Shown: positions 39,590 through 48,623 of the stretch, one piece after another
Position numbering within the stretch: the stretch's first letter is position 1
Layout: each line of letters starts with the position of its first letter
DNA from: JAZGER01 sp036480335
GTDB lineage: Bacteria > Pseudomonadota > Gammaproteobacteria > DSM-19610
Assembly: GCA_036480335.1 (NCBI GenBank)
Contig: JAZGGH010000064.1
Coordinates: 1-51,577 of the forward strand
Direction of reading: 5' to 3'
Length of the DNA stretch: 51,577 bases
Translations under genes and position numbers: made by a program
The notes under the pieces: model-generated
Told to the model about the DNA's origin: nothing
What the model saw: the letters and a program-made list of their open reading frames with translations, nothing else
Database searches by the model: none

Positions 39590-40609
39590 ATGAAAGACCT
39601 TTTTGCCACCTGCCTGAAATACCAGAACAATCAACTGCTGATCCTTGATCAGCGTCGATTGCCACATGAACAACACTGGCATCAATGTGAAAGTGATGAT
39701 GACCTGGTGACGCTGATTCAGTCCCTGGCCATTCGCGGCGCACCAGCAATCGGTATAGCAGCATCAACCTGGATTGGCCACCTCGCGGACTCCGGTGCAT
39801 CAAACGACGAACTGATCAAAAGCATCCACAAACTGCGAGTGGCACGCCCTACTGCCGTGAACCTGATGAATTATCTCGATCAAATGCTGGAGGCGATTGA
39901 ACAGGGCGCAGACAATATTGCGATTTCAATCATGGCAGAAGCACTCTTCGATGAAGATGTTGCTCTGTGCAAACTGATGGCTAACCATGGTGCTGCTCTG
40001 GTGCCAGACAAGGCAAAAATCCTGACTCACTGCAATACAGGTGGGCTGGCCACTGTCGGTATGGGCACCGCTATCGGCGTTATTAAAGCTGCGCATGAAC
40101 AGAAAAAGCAGATTCATGTCTGGGTAGATGAAACCCGGCCATTACTGCAGGGTGGACGGCTTACCGCCTGGGATATGCAGCAGGCAGGCATCCCCTACCA
40201 GATTATCTGTGACAACATGGCGGCCATGCTGATGGGGAAAAATGAAGTGGATATGATCCTGGTGGGTGCAGACCGGATTGCCATCAACGGTGACTTCGCC
40301 AACAAGATTGGCACATACTCACTCGCGGTACTTGCTAAACACCATGGCGTACCCTTTTATGTGGTCGCGCCTCACACCACCGTTGATAAGCTATGTGCCG
40401 ATGGTGATGCCATTCCGATAGAACAGCGTGCCGCAGATGAAGTGCGCGGTGTCAGTGGTAACTTTGGAAACTGCCAGTGGACGCCCACAGATGCACCCGT
40501 GTTTAACCCTGCCTTTGATGTCACACCGGCTTATCTGGTCACTGGCTGGATACTGGACAAGGGTGTCTTTAACCAGCAGGAAATTGATGCGGGAGCACTG
40601 GTACGCTAA
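39590..40609 (+). CDS. mtnA: S-methyl-5-thioribose-1-phosphate isomerase
   Basis: Converts 5-methylthioribose 1-phosphate to methylthioribulose 1-phosphate in the methionine salvage pathway. The 339-residue protein shows the family motifs AIRGAPAIGIAASTW, the active-site cysteine in ILTHCNTGGLATVGMGTAIG, VWVDETRPLLQGGRLTAWDM and the catalytic aspartate in LVGADRIAINGDFANKIGTY, plus the end PAFDVTPAYLVTGWI. Intact in all of these. It starts 12 bp after the cytochrome P460 gene, probably on one transcript. No other mtn gene is adjacent. It ends 6 bp from the convergent mlaC-like gene. Confidence 0.93.
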   Translation: MKDLFATCLKYQNNQLLILDQRRLPHEQHWHQCESDDDLVTLIQSLAIRGAPAIGIAASTWIGHLADSGASNDELIKSIHKLRVARPTAVNLMNYLDQMLEAIEQGADNIAISIMAEALFDEDVALCKLMANHGAALVPDKAKILTHCNTGGLATVGMGTAIGVIKAAHEQKKQIHVWVDETRPLLQGGRLTAWDMQQAGIPYQIICDNMAAMLMGKNEVDMILVGADRIAINGDFANKIGTYSLAVLAKHHGVPFYVVAPHTTVDKLCADGDAIPIEQRAADEVRGVSGNFGNCQWTPTDAPVFNPAFDVTPAYLVTGWILDKGVFNQQEIDAGALVR

Positions 40610-40615
40610 TCATAT

Positions 40616-41254
40616 TCACTGGCTAACGCGGTCGTCCAGATGCTGAATCAGACCATCCAGTCCATACCGGCTAATTTCCTCTTTAAAACTTGAGCGATAA
40701 TTTACCGCCAGGCTGACTCCTTCGATAGTCAGATCATAAATCTTCCATTGTGCGCCTGCATGATGCAAGCGGTAATCGACAACAATCGGCACACCGGAAG
40801 ACGAATTGAGTTTTGCCCTGACGGTCGCCCGCCCGCCTTTTGCAGCCTTTTTCAACAACTGATAGTCAATGCTATGATCCGTATATTGTGACAGTGAAGT
40901 CGCATAGGTCTTGACCAGTAGGCGCCTGAAATTTCTGGTGAACTGTTCGCGCTGTGCCTGACTGGCGGTTTTCCAGTATTTACCCAACGTTAACATGGAC
41001 AATCGCCGGTAATCGATATTGGGCGATACCCTGTCTTCGATCATGGCGTGCAATCTGTTTGTATCTGATTTCATCTCTGGAGTGCTGCCAAACTCGGACA
41101 ATACCTGTTCAGTTATCAAACGAATAAATTCAACAGGCTCTTCATTCATTGCCATGCCTGAAACCGGCAACAAAAACCCCATCATCAGAAAACCAGCTCT
41201 CATTATTCTGGATAAAACTCGATGAGAAACTCTACCTGAACAGCGTGTATTCAT
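40616..41254 (-). CDS. MlaC/Ttg2D-family periplasmic phospholipid-binding protein
   Basis: Exported protein of 212 residues resembling MlaC (toluene tolerance Ttg2D), the periplasmic shuttle of the Mla outer-membrane lipid-asymmetry system. Visible features: a signal peptide (AGFLMMGFLLPVSGMAMNEE), RVSPNIDYRRLSMLTLGKYW, ASQAQREQFTRNFRRLLVKT, YATSLSQYTDHSIDYQLLKK and the C-terminal WKIYDLTIEGVSLAVNYRSSF. The ATG at 41254, preceded by AAGG/AAAGAG, is chosen; the upstream in-frame starts would precede the signal peptide by 27 residues. No mlaA, B, D, E or F gene is near, so it is an orphan copy here and might be called mlaC only with care. Confidence 0.85.
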   Translation of the reverse strand: MNTRCSGRVSHRVLSRIMRAGFLMMGFLLPVSGMAMNEEPVEFIRLITEQVLSEFGSTPEMKSDTNRLHAMIEDRVSPNIDYRRLSMLTLGKYWKTASQAQREQFTRNFRRLLVKTYATSLSQYTDHSIDYQLLKKAAKGGRATVRAKLNSSSGVPIVVDYRLHHAGAQWKIYDLTIEGVSLAVNYRSSFKEEISRYGLDGLIQHLDDRVSQ

Positions 41255-41461
41255 ACTCTTTACCTTCGTATTCATTAAGCTGTTTTGTTCAGAATCTGGC
41301 GTATAACGATTTCCAACCACTCCGTTAGACTTCACAACACACCCAAGGTGCCTGTTCTGACAGCCAAACCTGAAACAGCATCAGGATAAACAGCATAATT
41401 GTTGCTCAATCATTAATAAATACAGGATAATGCAACTGTCTGTTCTATAATTAGCAACAAT

Positions 41462-42385
41462 ATGGACAAATTTGCCGAAATAGAAACCTTCGCAGCCGTC
41501 GTAGAAACCGGTACCTTCAGCGCTGCTGGTGAACGACTTGGGATTGCCAAATCCGTTGTCAGCCGACGCATTCAGCAACTGGAACAACGCCTCAACAGTC
41601 GCCTTCTCAACCGCACCACCCGCACCATCGCCCTCACAGATAGCGGTAAGAACTTCTATCAACGTACCACACAGATTCTGCATGATCTCGATGATGCGGA
41701 ACAACATGTTGCAAGGGAAACAACCGAATTGCGTGGCGCGATCAAACTGGCTGCACCGCTTTCCTTTGGGCTAAACCAGCTATCCGATGTGATCGCTGAC
41801 TTCCTTAAACAAAACCCTGCCATCGAATTAAATCTGGATCTGAATGACCGCAATATCAATCTGATTGAAGAAGGCATCGACATGGCCGTGAGAATTGGCA
41901 AACTGCAGGACTCAACTCTGATAGCGCGGCGTATCGGCACCATTCATTTCGTCACCTGTGCCAGTGAAGACTACATAAAACAATATGGCGAACCCAGACA
42001 TCTGGATGAGATGCCGCAACACATTGGCCTGCAATACAGCAACATCAGTTACAAACAACAATGGCTCTACATCAGCCCGGAAGGCAAAACCGTGTATGCA
42101 CAACCACAACTGCGTATCCGCACCAACAACGGCGAAGCTCTGGCCGCAGCCGCCGCTGCCAGCCTCGGCATTATTACCGGGCCAACGTTTATTCTGGGTA
42201 AATATATCCGCGATGGTAGACTCAAACTTATCCTCACCGACTGGCAACGCCCAGCAACCGGCATCTACGCGGTATACCCGCCGGGACGCCTGATACCAGG
42301 GCGCATTCAGGCATTCACTGAATTTCTTGCCGGGCGCCTGGGAGACAGGCATTATTGGGATGATGATGCTACGTTAACAAGCTGA
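41462..42385 (+). CDS. LysR-family transcriptional regulator
   Basis: A 307-residue LysR-type regulator. The winged helix-turn-helix is at about residues 3-62 (FSAAGERLGIAKSVVSRRIQ then RLLNRTTRTIALTDSG), the effector-binding domain follows (GAIKLAAPLSFGLNQLSDVI). The subgroup resembles the CrgA/DhaR-like regulators with RTTR-ALT and WLYISPEGKTVYAQPQL. The target and ligand are unknown; LysR genes usually regulate a divergent neighbour, here the mlaC-like gene, whose start lies 207 bp away. No clear ribosome site precedes the ATG. Confidence 0.88.
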   Translation: MDKFAEIETFAAVVETGTFSAAGERLGIAKSVVSRRIQQLEQRLNSRLLNRTTRTIALTDSGKNFYQRTTQILHDLDDAEQHVARETTELRGAIKLAAPLSFGLNQLSDVIADFLKQNPAIELNLDLNDRNINLIEEGIDMAVRIGKLQDSTLIARRIGTIHFVTCASEDYIKQYGEPRHLDEMPQHIGLQYSNISYKQQWLYISPEGKTVYAQPQLRIRTNNGEALAAAAAASLGIITGPTFILGKYIRDGRLKLILTDWQRPATGIYAVYPPGRLIPGRIQAFTEFLAGRLGDRHYWDDDATLTS

Positions 42386-42395
42386 TCTATTTTTA

Positions 42396-42488
42396 TGGTG
42401 GAGAGGAAGGGATTCGAACCCTTGTGGGGCGTTAAAGCCCCCAACCGATTTCGAGTCGGTGCCGGTATGACCGCTTCGGTACCTCTCC
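42396..42488 (-). tRNA. tRNA-Ser (CGA)
   Basis: On the minus strand the acceptor arms are GGAGAGG and CCTCTCC and the CCA is encoded. The anticodon loop CTCGAAA gives anticodon CGA (serine, UCG codons), held by the stem ACCGA/TCGGT. A long variable arm (GGGGGCTTTAACGCCCC) is present as required for class II tRNA-Ser, and the T-loop is GTTCGAATC. Length 93 nt. The discriminator base is A, whereas E. coli tRNA-Ser has G at that place. It lies alone between the LysR gene and mltF. Confidence 0.96.
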
Positions 42489-42629
42489 GTAAACACTTTT
42501 AGCTGAAAAATCAAAGAATAACAGTGGATTCTCTGTTACTGACAGCGTAAATTACGCATTGTACTCAAGCCACGACTTGAAAGCGATTATCTTTATGACT
42601 ACTGTGGCCAGAAAGGACGACTCTGAACC

Positions 42630-44018
42630 ATGCTGTTAAGACTGGCTTGCTGCGCCCTGCTTCTGCTGGCAGGTTGCGATACCCAAATTCTGCAACCAAA
42701 ATCCCAGCTCGAAAAGGTACAGAAACGTGGTGTGTTGCAGGTCACAACGTTTGCGGGAGCGACGACCAGTGTCTGGGAAAATAATGCCCTTACAGGTTTT
42801 GAATACGAGCTTGCAAAAGCGTTTGCAGTTTACCTCGGGGTCAAACTCGATCTAACCTTACCGGATAAATATTCAGAAATTACACAATATGTCATTGATG
42901 GAAAATCAGATATTGCACTCGGCCTGATAAAAACACAAAGCAGCGATCAACTTTTTAATTTTGGTCCGGAATATCATTCGACTTCCCTGCAACTGATCTA
43001 TCGAAAACATCAGCCATCGCCGCTGGATTACGCGCAACTCGAACACCCAATCGATATTATTCCTGATACAGCGATTATCGATTATTTCAATAACGTACAA
43101 CAGGACTACCCTGAACTAACGCTGGTAGTGCATGAAGGACTGACTCCCTCTCAATTAATCGAAATGCTCTGGGATGATGTCATTACCTACACTGTGACCG
43201 ATTCAAACACCCTGGCAATGATGCAACGCTATTATCCTGACCTGCGGGTGGCAAAAAGCCTTATTGTCAATCAACCACTGGCCTGGCTATTTCCTGCGGG
43301 CAAAGATTTGAGCCTGGTTCACAAAGCAGAAAACTTCTTTAACCAGATTCGCAACAATGGGTTTCTGGACGAGATAACACATCGCTACTATGGTCATGCC
43401 GCTGAGTTCGACTATGTTGACAATAAACGCTTCCGACGCCACATCAATCAGCGGCTAGTAAAATATTATGACTATTTTGTCGAAGCTGGGCAGCAGACCG
43501 AGATTGACTGGCAACTGCTTGCAGCAATTGGTTATCAGGAATCCCACTGGAACCCTAAAGCAAAATCGCCGACAGGTGTGCGTGGCATTATGATGCTGAC
43601 GCAGACAACCATGAAGCATCTGGGAATTAAAGAAAGCCGCCTGAATCCACAGGCCAGTATCAAGGGCGGCGCCCTATATTTCAAACAAATGCTCAAGCGG
43701 ATACCGGAACGCATTACGGAACCCGACCGCAGCTGGTTTGCACTGGCTGCCTACAATATAGGTTTTGGCCATCTTAACGATGCCAGAGTGCTGGCAGAAA
43801 AAGATAACGCCAACCCGGACAAGTGGGTGCAGGTTAAAAACTACCTGCCGTTGCTTGAACAGAAAAAATGGTATCAGCAAACCCGGTATGGCCGCGCACG
43901 TGGGCACGAAGCCATCCAGTTTGTTGAGCATATTCGGAATTATTACGACATTATGCGCTGGGTATCGGTCCAGCAGCCAATTGTTGCCAGCAAAGATACG
44001 CTGCTCAAAGTTGACTGA
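42630..44018 (+). CDS. mltF: Membrane-bound lytic murein transglycosylase F
   Basis: Outer-membrane lipoprotein that cleaves peptidoglycan glycan strands. A lipoprotein signal (LACCALLLLAGCDTQ) ends in the lipobox LAGC. The N-terminal half is an ABC transporter solute-binding-like domain (SBP_bac_3; VLQVTTFAGATTSVWE, DKYSEITQYVIDGKSDIALG) and the C-terminal half an SLT catalytic domain (LLAAIGYQESHWNPKAKSP with the catalytic E, then GVRGIMMLTQTTMKHLG and LAAYNIGFGHLNDAR). 462 residues is typical. The ATG at 42630 follows AAAGGACG. It is convergent with panD, 3 bp apart. Confidence 0.93.
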   Translation: MLLRLACCALLLLAGCDTQILQPKSQLEKVQKRGVLQVTTFAGATTSVWENNALTGFEYELAKAFAVYLGVKLDLTLPDKYSEITQYVIDGKSDIALGLIKTQSSDQLFNFGPEYHSTSLQLIYRKHQPSPLDYAQLEHPIDIIPDTAIIDYFNNVQQDYPELTLVVHEGLTPSQLIEMLWDDVITYTVTDSNTLAMMQRYYPDLRVAKSLIVNQPLAWLFPAGKDLSLVHKAENFFNQIRNNGFLDEITHRYYGHAAEFDYVDNKRFRRHINQRLVKYYDYFVEAGQQTEIDWQLLAAIGYQESHWNPKAKSPTGVRGIMMLTQTTMKHLGIKESRLNPQASIKGGALYFKQMLKRIPERITEPDRSWFALAAYNIGFGHLNDARVLAEKDNANPDKWVQVKNYLPLLEQKKWYQQTRYGRARGHEAIQFVEHIRNYYDIMRWVSVQQPIVASKDTLLKVD

Positions 44019-44021
44019 TTA

Positions 44022-44402
44022 TCAGGCTGCCTGAATCGGAATGGAATTGCGGGTGCGAACGATCTGGTTGATTTCATCCATGTAAACCAGCGTGGGTTTA
44101 TGCTGTTTGACTTGTTTGGCATCCAGCGACGCATAAGTACAGATAATCACCCTGTCACCCGGATTTGCCTTGTGCGCAGCAGCGCCATTGACAGAAATCA
44201 CACCTGATCCAGCTTCAGCCCGAATCGCATAGGTGATGAAACGTTCGCCGTTATTCATATTATAAATATGAATCTGCTCGTACTCATGAATTCCCGCTGC
44301 ATCCAGTAATGCGCTGTCGATTGCGCAGGAACCCTCATACTCGAGCTCAACCCGGGTAACGCGTGCCTGATGCAATTTAGACTTTAACATTTCAATCTGC
44401 AT
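44022..44402 (-). CDS. panD: Aspartate 1-decarboxylase
   Basis: Pyruvoyl enzyme producing beta-alanine from aspartate for pantothenate synthesis. The protein is made as a proenzyme that self-cleaves between G24 and S25; both are present in VELEYEGSCAIDSALLDAAG. Further marks are YAIRAEAGSGVISVNGAAAH and GDRVIICTYA. From the ATG at 44402, preceded by AGAGGA, the protein has 126 residues like E. coli PanD; an upstream in-frame start would add nine non-conserved residues. It is the last gene of the pcnB-folK-dNK-panB-panC-panD cluster, 68 bp after panC. Confidence 0.95.
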   Translation of the reverse strand: MQIEMLKSKLHQARVTRVELEYEGSCAIDSALLDAAGIHEYEQIHIYNMNNGERFITYAIRAEAGSGVISVNGAAAHKANPGDRVIICTYASLDAKQVKQHKPTLVYMDEINQIVRTRNSIPIQAA

Positions 44403-44470
44403 ATGAAATCCTCTAACTAGTACAATCACTATTATCTCAACTTAATGAGACAACTGCAAAGCTATATAAT

Positions 44471-45322
44471 TCAAATAGTTACGTTATCTATTAAACGTGC
44501 TTTACCAAGATAAGCTGCCGCCAGAACAACCCAGCGAGGTAAATCCGGGTGCGCTGGCGACAGGTCATCCACCTGCCTCACCTGCACATAATCCGGCCGG
44601 AACCCTGCCTGCTGCAAAGTCTCTATTGCCCTTTGTTCCAGCTCAGAAAAGTCAATATTCCCATCACGCACAGCTTCCGCTAACTGATTCAACGTTTGAT
44701 AGAGCAAGGGCGCACTGTGTCGTTCTGCTTCAGCCAAATACTGGTTACGCGAACTCAGCGCCAGACCATCCGCTTCGCGTACCGTCTCCACTGCGATGAT
44801 CTGAATCGGAAAACACAAATCGCTGACCATTTTTTTCAGCACCGCCAGTTGCTGATAGTCCTTGCGGCCAAACAGGGCAATATCCGGTTGTACCATCAGA
44901 AACAACCGCGCTACCACCGTCGCCACACCGGTAAAATGTCCAGGGCGAAAATCATCACACAATCCCTCACTGACTACCGGCACCTGAACAGAGGTGGTCT
45001 CGGCCGTGCCTGCGGGATAAATAACATCAATCGGCGGATGAAACAGGAGGTCAGTAGCCTCGCTTTGCAGTAACTGCTGATCGACTTCCAGAGTTCGTGG
45101 ATAGTGGGCAAAATCTTCATCGGGGCCAAACTGCATTGGATTCACAAAGATACTGCACACCACCCTGTCGGCCACCTGCCTCGCTTCTCGTACCAGTTGT
45201 AAATGCCCCTGATGCAGATTACCCATCGTTGCCACAAAGGCAATACGTTCACCGGCCATGCGCCATTCATGAAGCTGTTGGCGCAGCGGCTCAAGTGCCG
45301 TTATCGTGACCATACTTTTCAT
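44471..45322 (-). CDS. panC: Pantothenate synthetase (pantoate-beta-alanine ligase)
   Basis: Joins pantoate and beta-alanine with ATP to make pantothenate. The 283-residue protein shows the ATP site FVATMGNLHQGHLQLVREA, the SIFVNPMQFGPDEDFAHYPR segment, the HFTGVATVVARLFLMVQPD loop, FGRKDYQQLAVLKKMVSDL and LALSSRNQYL. The start ATG at 45322 gives the same length as the E. coli enzyme; a longer frame reaches into the gap and slightly into panB and is unlikely to be used. A second ATG three codons on is an alternative. It lies 7 bp downstream of panB. Confidence 0.95.
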   Translation of the reverse strand: MKSMVTITALEPLRQQLHEWRMAGERIAFVATMGNLHQGHLQLVREARQVADRVVCSIFVNPMQFGPDEDFAHYPRTLEVDQQLLQSEATDLLFHPPIDVIYPAGTAETTSVQVPVVSEGLCDDFRPGHFTGVATVVARLFLMVQPDIALFGRKDYQQLAVLKKMVSDLCFPIQIIAVETVREADGLALSSRNQYLAEAERHSAPLLYQTLNQLAEAVRDGNIDFSELEQRAIETLQQAGFRPDYVQVRQVDDLSPAHPDLPRWVVLAAAYLGKARLIDNVTI

Positions 45323-45329
45323 AATATAA

Positions 45330-46142
45330 TTATGAAAAACAGTGGCTTGTGGATGGAAACTCACCTGATTTCACATCTTTAACATAGGCCGTAAGCGCCG
45401 ACTGAATATCCGGCTGAGCGGCGAGAAAGTCTTTCGAAAATGAAGGGCGCTTACCTGGTGTAATACCCAGCATGTCATACAACACCAGCACCTGACCATC
45501 ACAGTCCACGCCAGCACCGATACCAATCGTTGGGATTGTTAATGCTTCGGTGACCTGCTGCGCAAGCTCCGATGGAATACATTCCAGCACCAGCATGGAA
45601 GCGCCAGCCTGCTGCAGATCCCTGGCCTCAGCAAGCAGGTGCTTTGCTGCTGCTTCATCGCGGCCCTGGACACGATAGCCTCCCAGCTTATGCACTGATT
45701 GTGGCAACAGCCCAAGATGACCACACACTGGAATACCATAACCGGTCAATGCCTCAATACTGCGATGATTGATTTCACCGCCTTCCAGCTTGACCATATG
45801 GGCATCGCCTTGACCCATCAAACGGGCACCGTTTTCCAGCGCCTGATCAACAGAACGGTAACTCATGAAAGGAAAGTCGGCGATACGCAGAGCCGCACCG
45901 CCAGCCCTGGCAACACAGGCACTGTGATAGATCATATCATCCAGACTGACACCGAGTGTCGACTGCCGCCCCTGCACCACCATGCCCAGAGAATCACCCA
46001 CCAGCACTACATCGACGGCAGCGCGTTCCAGCAAATGGGTGAAACTGGCATCATAACTGGTCACCACCGCAATTTTTTCACCGCGCTGCTTCATCTCCAG
46101 CAGGCGGGTTACTGTGATCTGTTTACGTGTTTTTGTGTTCAT
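45330..46142 (-). CDS. panB: 3-methyl-2-oxobutanoate hydroxymethyltransferase
   Basis: First committed step of pantothenate synthesis: adds a hydroxymethyl group from methylene-tetrahydrofolate to alpha-ketoisovalerate. The 270-residue protein has VTSYDASFTHLLERAAVDVV, LVGDSLGMVVQGRQSTLGVS, VKLEGGEINHRSIEALTGYG, GHLGLLPQSVHKLGGYRVQG and the catalytic glutamate region MLVLECIPSELAQQVTEAL. All are typical. It overlaps the upstream deoxynucleoside kinase gene by 4 bp, so translation is coupled. Its proximity to folK is functionally sensible because it consumes a folate. Confidence 0.95.
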   Translation of the reverse strand: MNTKTRKQITVTRLLEMKQRGEKIAVVTSYDASFTHLLERAAVDVVLVGDSLGMVVQGRQSTLGVSLDDMIYHSACVARAGGAALRIADFPFMSYRSVDQALENGARLMGQGDAHMVKLEGGEINHRSIEALTGYGIPVCGHLGLLPQSVHKLGGYRVQGRDEAAAKHLLAEARDLQQAGASMLVLECIPSELAQQVTEALTIPTIGIGAGVDCDGQVLVLYDMLGITPGKRPSFSKDFLAAQPDIQSALTAYVKDVKSGEFPSTSHCFS

Positions 46143-46786
46143 AAATCAACCGGTATCGGGTTAAAGAAATGCCTGCCCCGTTCAGTATCTGCCAGCCGCT
46201 CTAGCAAAGCCTGATAATCTGCATCTGACTCAATCAGATTGATTTCATCGGCATTGACAATCAGCAGAGCCGCATCATCATAGTAATGGAAAAAACGTGC
46301 ATAGGCGTCACACAAGCGTTGTAAATATGCGCTATTAATGCGTTTTTCATAGCCAATACCGCGATGCGCAATGCGTTTCATCAGGGTATCTACAGAGGCC
46401 TGTAGATAAATCACCTTATCGGGAACCGGTGCATCAACCGCCAGGTGCGCATAGACCTGCTCATACAATTTGAACTCTTCCGTATCCAGCGTCAGCTCTG
46501 CAAATAAACGGTCTTTTTCCATCAGAAAGTCAGACACACGCACCGGTTGGAACATATCTGCCTGGCGAAGTTCCTGCATCTGTTGCGCACGCTGCATCAG
46601 GAAAAATAATTGTGTCTGAAAAGCCGCCTGACGCGGGTGTGTGTAATAGCGCTGCAAAAATGGGTTTTCGGCCGCACCTTCCAGCAACAAATCACTGTTA
46701 AAGGTATCCGCAAGGCGTTTTGCAAGCGATGTTTTACCAACCCCGATAGGGCCTTCAACAACGATAAATCCGGGGTTCTTAGTCAT
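46139..46786 (-). CDS. Deoxynucleoside kinase family protein
   Basis: A 215-residue P-loop kinase of the dNK/dGK type, which phosphorylates deoxynucleosides in salvage. Walker A is FIVVEGPIGVGKTSLAKRLA at the N-terminus; the E/R/S-type catalytic region is VSDFLMEKDRLFAELTLD; the LID arginines lie in MKRIAHRGIGYEKRINSAY. It sits between folK and panB, overlapping both neighbours by a few bases, an order known from Pseudomonas and other gammaproteobacteria. Substrate specificity (dA/dG or another nucleoside) cannot be told from sequence. Confidence 0.88.
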   Translation of the reverse strand: MTKNPGFIVVEGPIGVGKTSLAKRLADTFNSDLLLEGAAENPFLQRYYTHPRQAAFQTQLFFLMQRAQQMQELRQADMFQPVRVSDFLMEKDRLFAELTLDTEEFKLYEQVYAHLAVDAPVPDKVIYLQASVDTLMKRIAHRGIGYEKRINSAYLQRLCDAYARFFHYYDDAALLIVNADEINLIESDADYQALLERLADTERGRHFFNPIPVDL

Positions 46787-47276
46787 TATCCTGTAATCGC
46801 AGCAAGCGCCCCGGAGGGCATTGTTTTATCAATGTAGCCAGATCACCCCTGCCGGGTATCAGCAGCAATGGATTCATTTCCTGCAACGGATACAACACAA
46901 ATGGACGGTCGCCTATACCTGGATGCGGCAATGTCAGTCTTTGTGTCTGCATCTGCAAATCAGCATATAGTAACAGATCAAGATCCAGGCTTCGTTCACC
47001 CCAGTGACGGCCGCGCACGCGGCCATGCTCAGCCTCCAGATGTTGCAGTGCATCCAGTAACTGCTCGGGAGAAAGCGTGGTATTGATGCGCGCAACGGCA
47101 TTGATATAATCAGGTTGATCCTGCGGTCCCATCGGGTCACTTTGATACAATGACGAATAATCACTCAAGATGATTTTTTCGGGTTGATGCAGTTCTAAAA
47201 GCGCAGCACGAACCTGCTGTACAGGATTATTCAGATTACTGCCTAACCCGATATAGGCAACAAGCTGTTCAGTCAT
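46779..47276 (-). CDS. folK: 2-amino-4-hydroxy-6-hydroxymethyldihydropteridine pyrophosphokinase
   Basis: Transfers pyrophosphate from ATP to the pterin in folate synthesis. The 165-residue protein shows AYIGLGSNLNNPVQQVRAAL, SSLYQSDPMGPQDQPDYINA and the pterin/metal-binding region RGRHWGERSLDLDLLLYADL, then LPHPGIGDRPFVLYPLQEM. All motifs are present. The start overlaps the end of pcnB by 8 bp and its own end overlaps the kinase gene by 8 bp, so the whole cluster is translationally packed. Confidence 0.94.
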   Translation of the reverse strand: MTEQLVAYIGLGSNLNNPVQQVRAALLELHQPEKIILSDYSSLYQSDPMGPQDQPDYINAVARINTTLSPEQLLDALQHLEAEHGRVRGRHWGERSLDLDLLLYADLQMQTQRLTLPHPGIGDRPFVLYPLQEMNPLLLIPGRGDLATLIKQCPPGRLLRLQDND

Positions 47277-48573
47277 CCGCAGAACTGGCGGGCTTCTTTT
47301 TCCGCCGACGGCGTTTTGAACGTTTCTTGTCAGACTGTGGCGGTTTGGTCATCTGCTCCTGCTCCTCGGCAGAAGCTTCCTGAAACGTCGTCCACCAGTC
47401 TGCTAATTCCTGCGATGCTTCGCCGCATTCACTGCGTAACAGTAGAAAATCATAGGCTGCGCGAAAGCGTGGGTGCGTCAGTGTTTTATAGGGTACTCGT
47501 CCATACTGACGCTCAAGTTTTGCCTGCAAAGTCCAGATTTCTCTCATCGGGAAACTGAAACGCTTGGGAATTGAAATACTTTTAACCTGCTTTCCTGTTA
47601 CCTGATTACCCGCAATTTGCAATGCTTCGATCGGACTGGCACCTTTTTCCTGAAGCGCCTGTGAGCTTAACCGTACCGGCTCCCATAATAGCGCGGCAAA
47701 AAGAAAAGCAGGAGTAACATGTTTGCCAGCATTGAGACGAATATCTGTATTCTCCAGAGCACGGCTGACCAGCATCAGAGGAAACTCATTTTCCTGGGTA
47801 GCCAGTGCCTGCTCGGTTTGCGGAAACAGCGGTGCAAATAATCCGTAATGGCGTAGCTTTTCAAATGTTGTCAGTGCACAGCGGCCGAGAAACAGTTTTA
47901 ACACTTCATCAAACAGGCGAGCTGCAGGCACATCTTCCATCAGATGATTATGCGCAAAAATCGCCTCTTCCACGGCAGGCTCAATGATAAAACCCAACTT
48001 GGCCGCAAACCGCACCGCGCGAATCATCCTCACCGGATCTTCACGAAAACGCTGCTCCGGATCACCGATCAAACGCAGTACTCCAGCCTCAAGATCCTGC
48101 AGACCGCCAACAAAATCCCTGACCGAATAATCCTTGATATCGTAATACAGGGCATTCACGGTAAAATCCCGACGCATCACATCTTCTTCTATACTGCCAT
48201 ATACATTGTCACGCAAAATACGGCCTTCATCATTGAGCAGGCCAGCCGGTTCCTTTGCACTATCCGGCTCATGCCGCGCCCGAAACGTAGCCACTTCGAT
48301 AATTTCACCTCGGTAACGCACATGCGCCAGGCGAAAACGCCGACCAATCAGGCGTGAATTTCTAAACAGCTTGCGGACCTCTTCCGGATGAGCATTGGTA
48401 CCGACATCAAAATCCTTCGGTTCTCTGCCAAGCAATAAATCGCGTACCGCGCCGCCAACCAGAAAGCTCTGGTAACCTGCCTCGTGTAATCGATACAGCA
48501 CTTTCAATGCAGCTTCACTGATATTTGCCCTGGAGATGGCATGATCCGCGCGCGCAATAATGGATTGTTTCAC
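47269..48573 (-). CDS. pcnB: Poly(A) polymerase I
   Basis: Adds 3' poly(A) tails to RNAs and so promotes decay. The class II nucleotidyltransferase head is visible: FLVGGAVRDLLLGREPKDFD with the catalytic DFD at about residues 54-56, RRFRLAHVRYRGEIIEVATF and RRDFTVNALYYD, followed by the RNA-binding domain (EDPVRMIRAVRFAAKLGF). The C-terminal tail is strongly basic (KRSKRRRRKKKPASS), as usual for PcnB. PcnB rather than a CCA-adding enzyme is favoured by the long C-terminus, the basic tail and the linkage to folK. 434 residues. First gene of the cluster. Confidence 0.92.
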   Translation of the reverse strand: MKQSIIARADHAISRANISEAALKVLYRLHEAGYQSFLVGGAVRDLLLGREPKDFDVGTNAHPEEVRKLFRNSRLIGRRFRLAHVRYRGEIIEVATFRARHEPDSAKEPAGLLNDEGRILRDNVYGSIEEDVMRRDFTVNALYYDIKDYSVRDFVGGLQDLEAGVLRLIGDPEQRFREDPVRMIRAVRFAAKLGFIIEPAVEEAIFAHNHLMEDVPAARLFDEVLKLFLGRCALTTFEKLRHYGLFAPLFPQTEQALATQENEFPLMLVSRALENTDIRLNAGKHVTPAFLFAALLWEPVRLSSQALQEKGASPIEALQIAGNQVTGKQVKSISIPKRFSFPMREIWTLQAKLERQYGRVPYKTLTHPRFRAAYDFLLLRSECGEASQELADWWTTFQEASAEEQEQMTKPPQSDKKRSKRRRRKKKPASSADD

Positions 48574-48623
48574 AATTGATTTGTTCCTTGAATACCTGTG
48601 CGTGTAATATACAGGTTTCTACA

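Noticed and set aside
45699..46214. 171-residue plus-strand open frame
   Set aside because: Antisense to panB and its start region, which carry all catalytic motifs; His/Thr-rich composition typical of a shadow.
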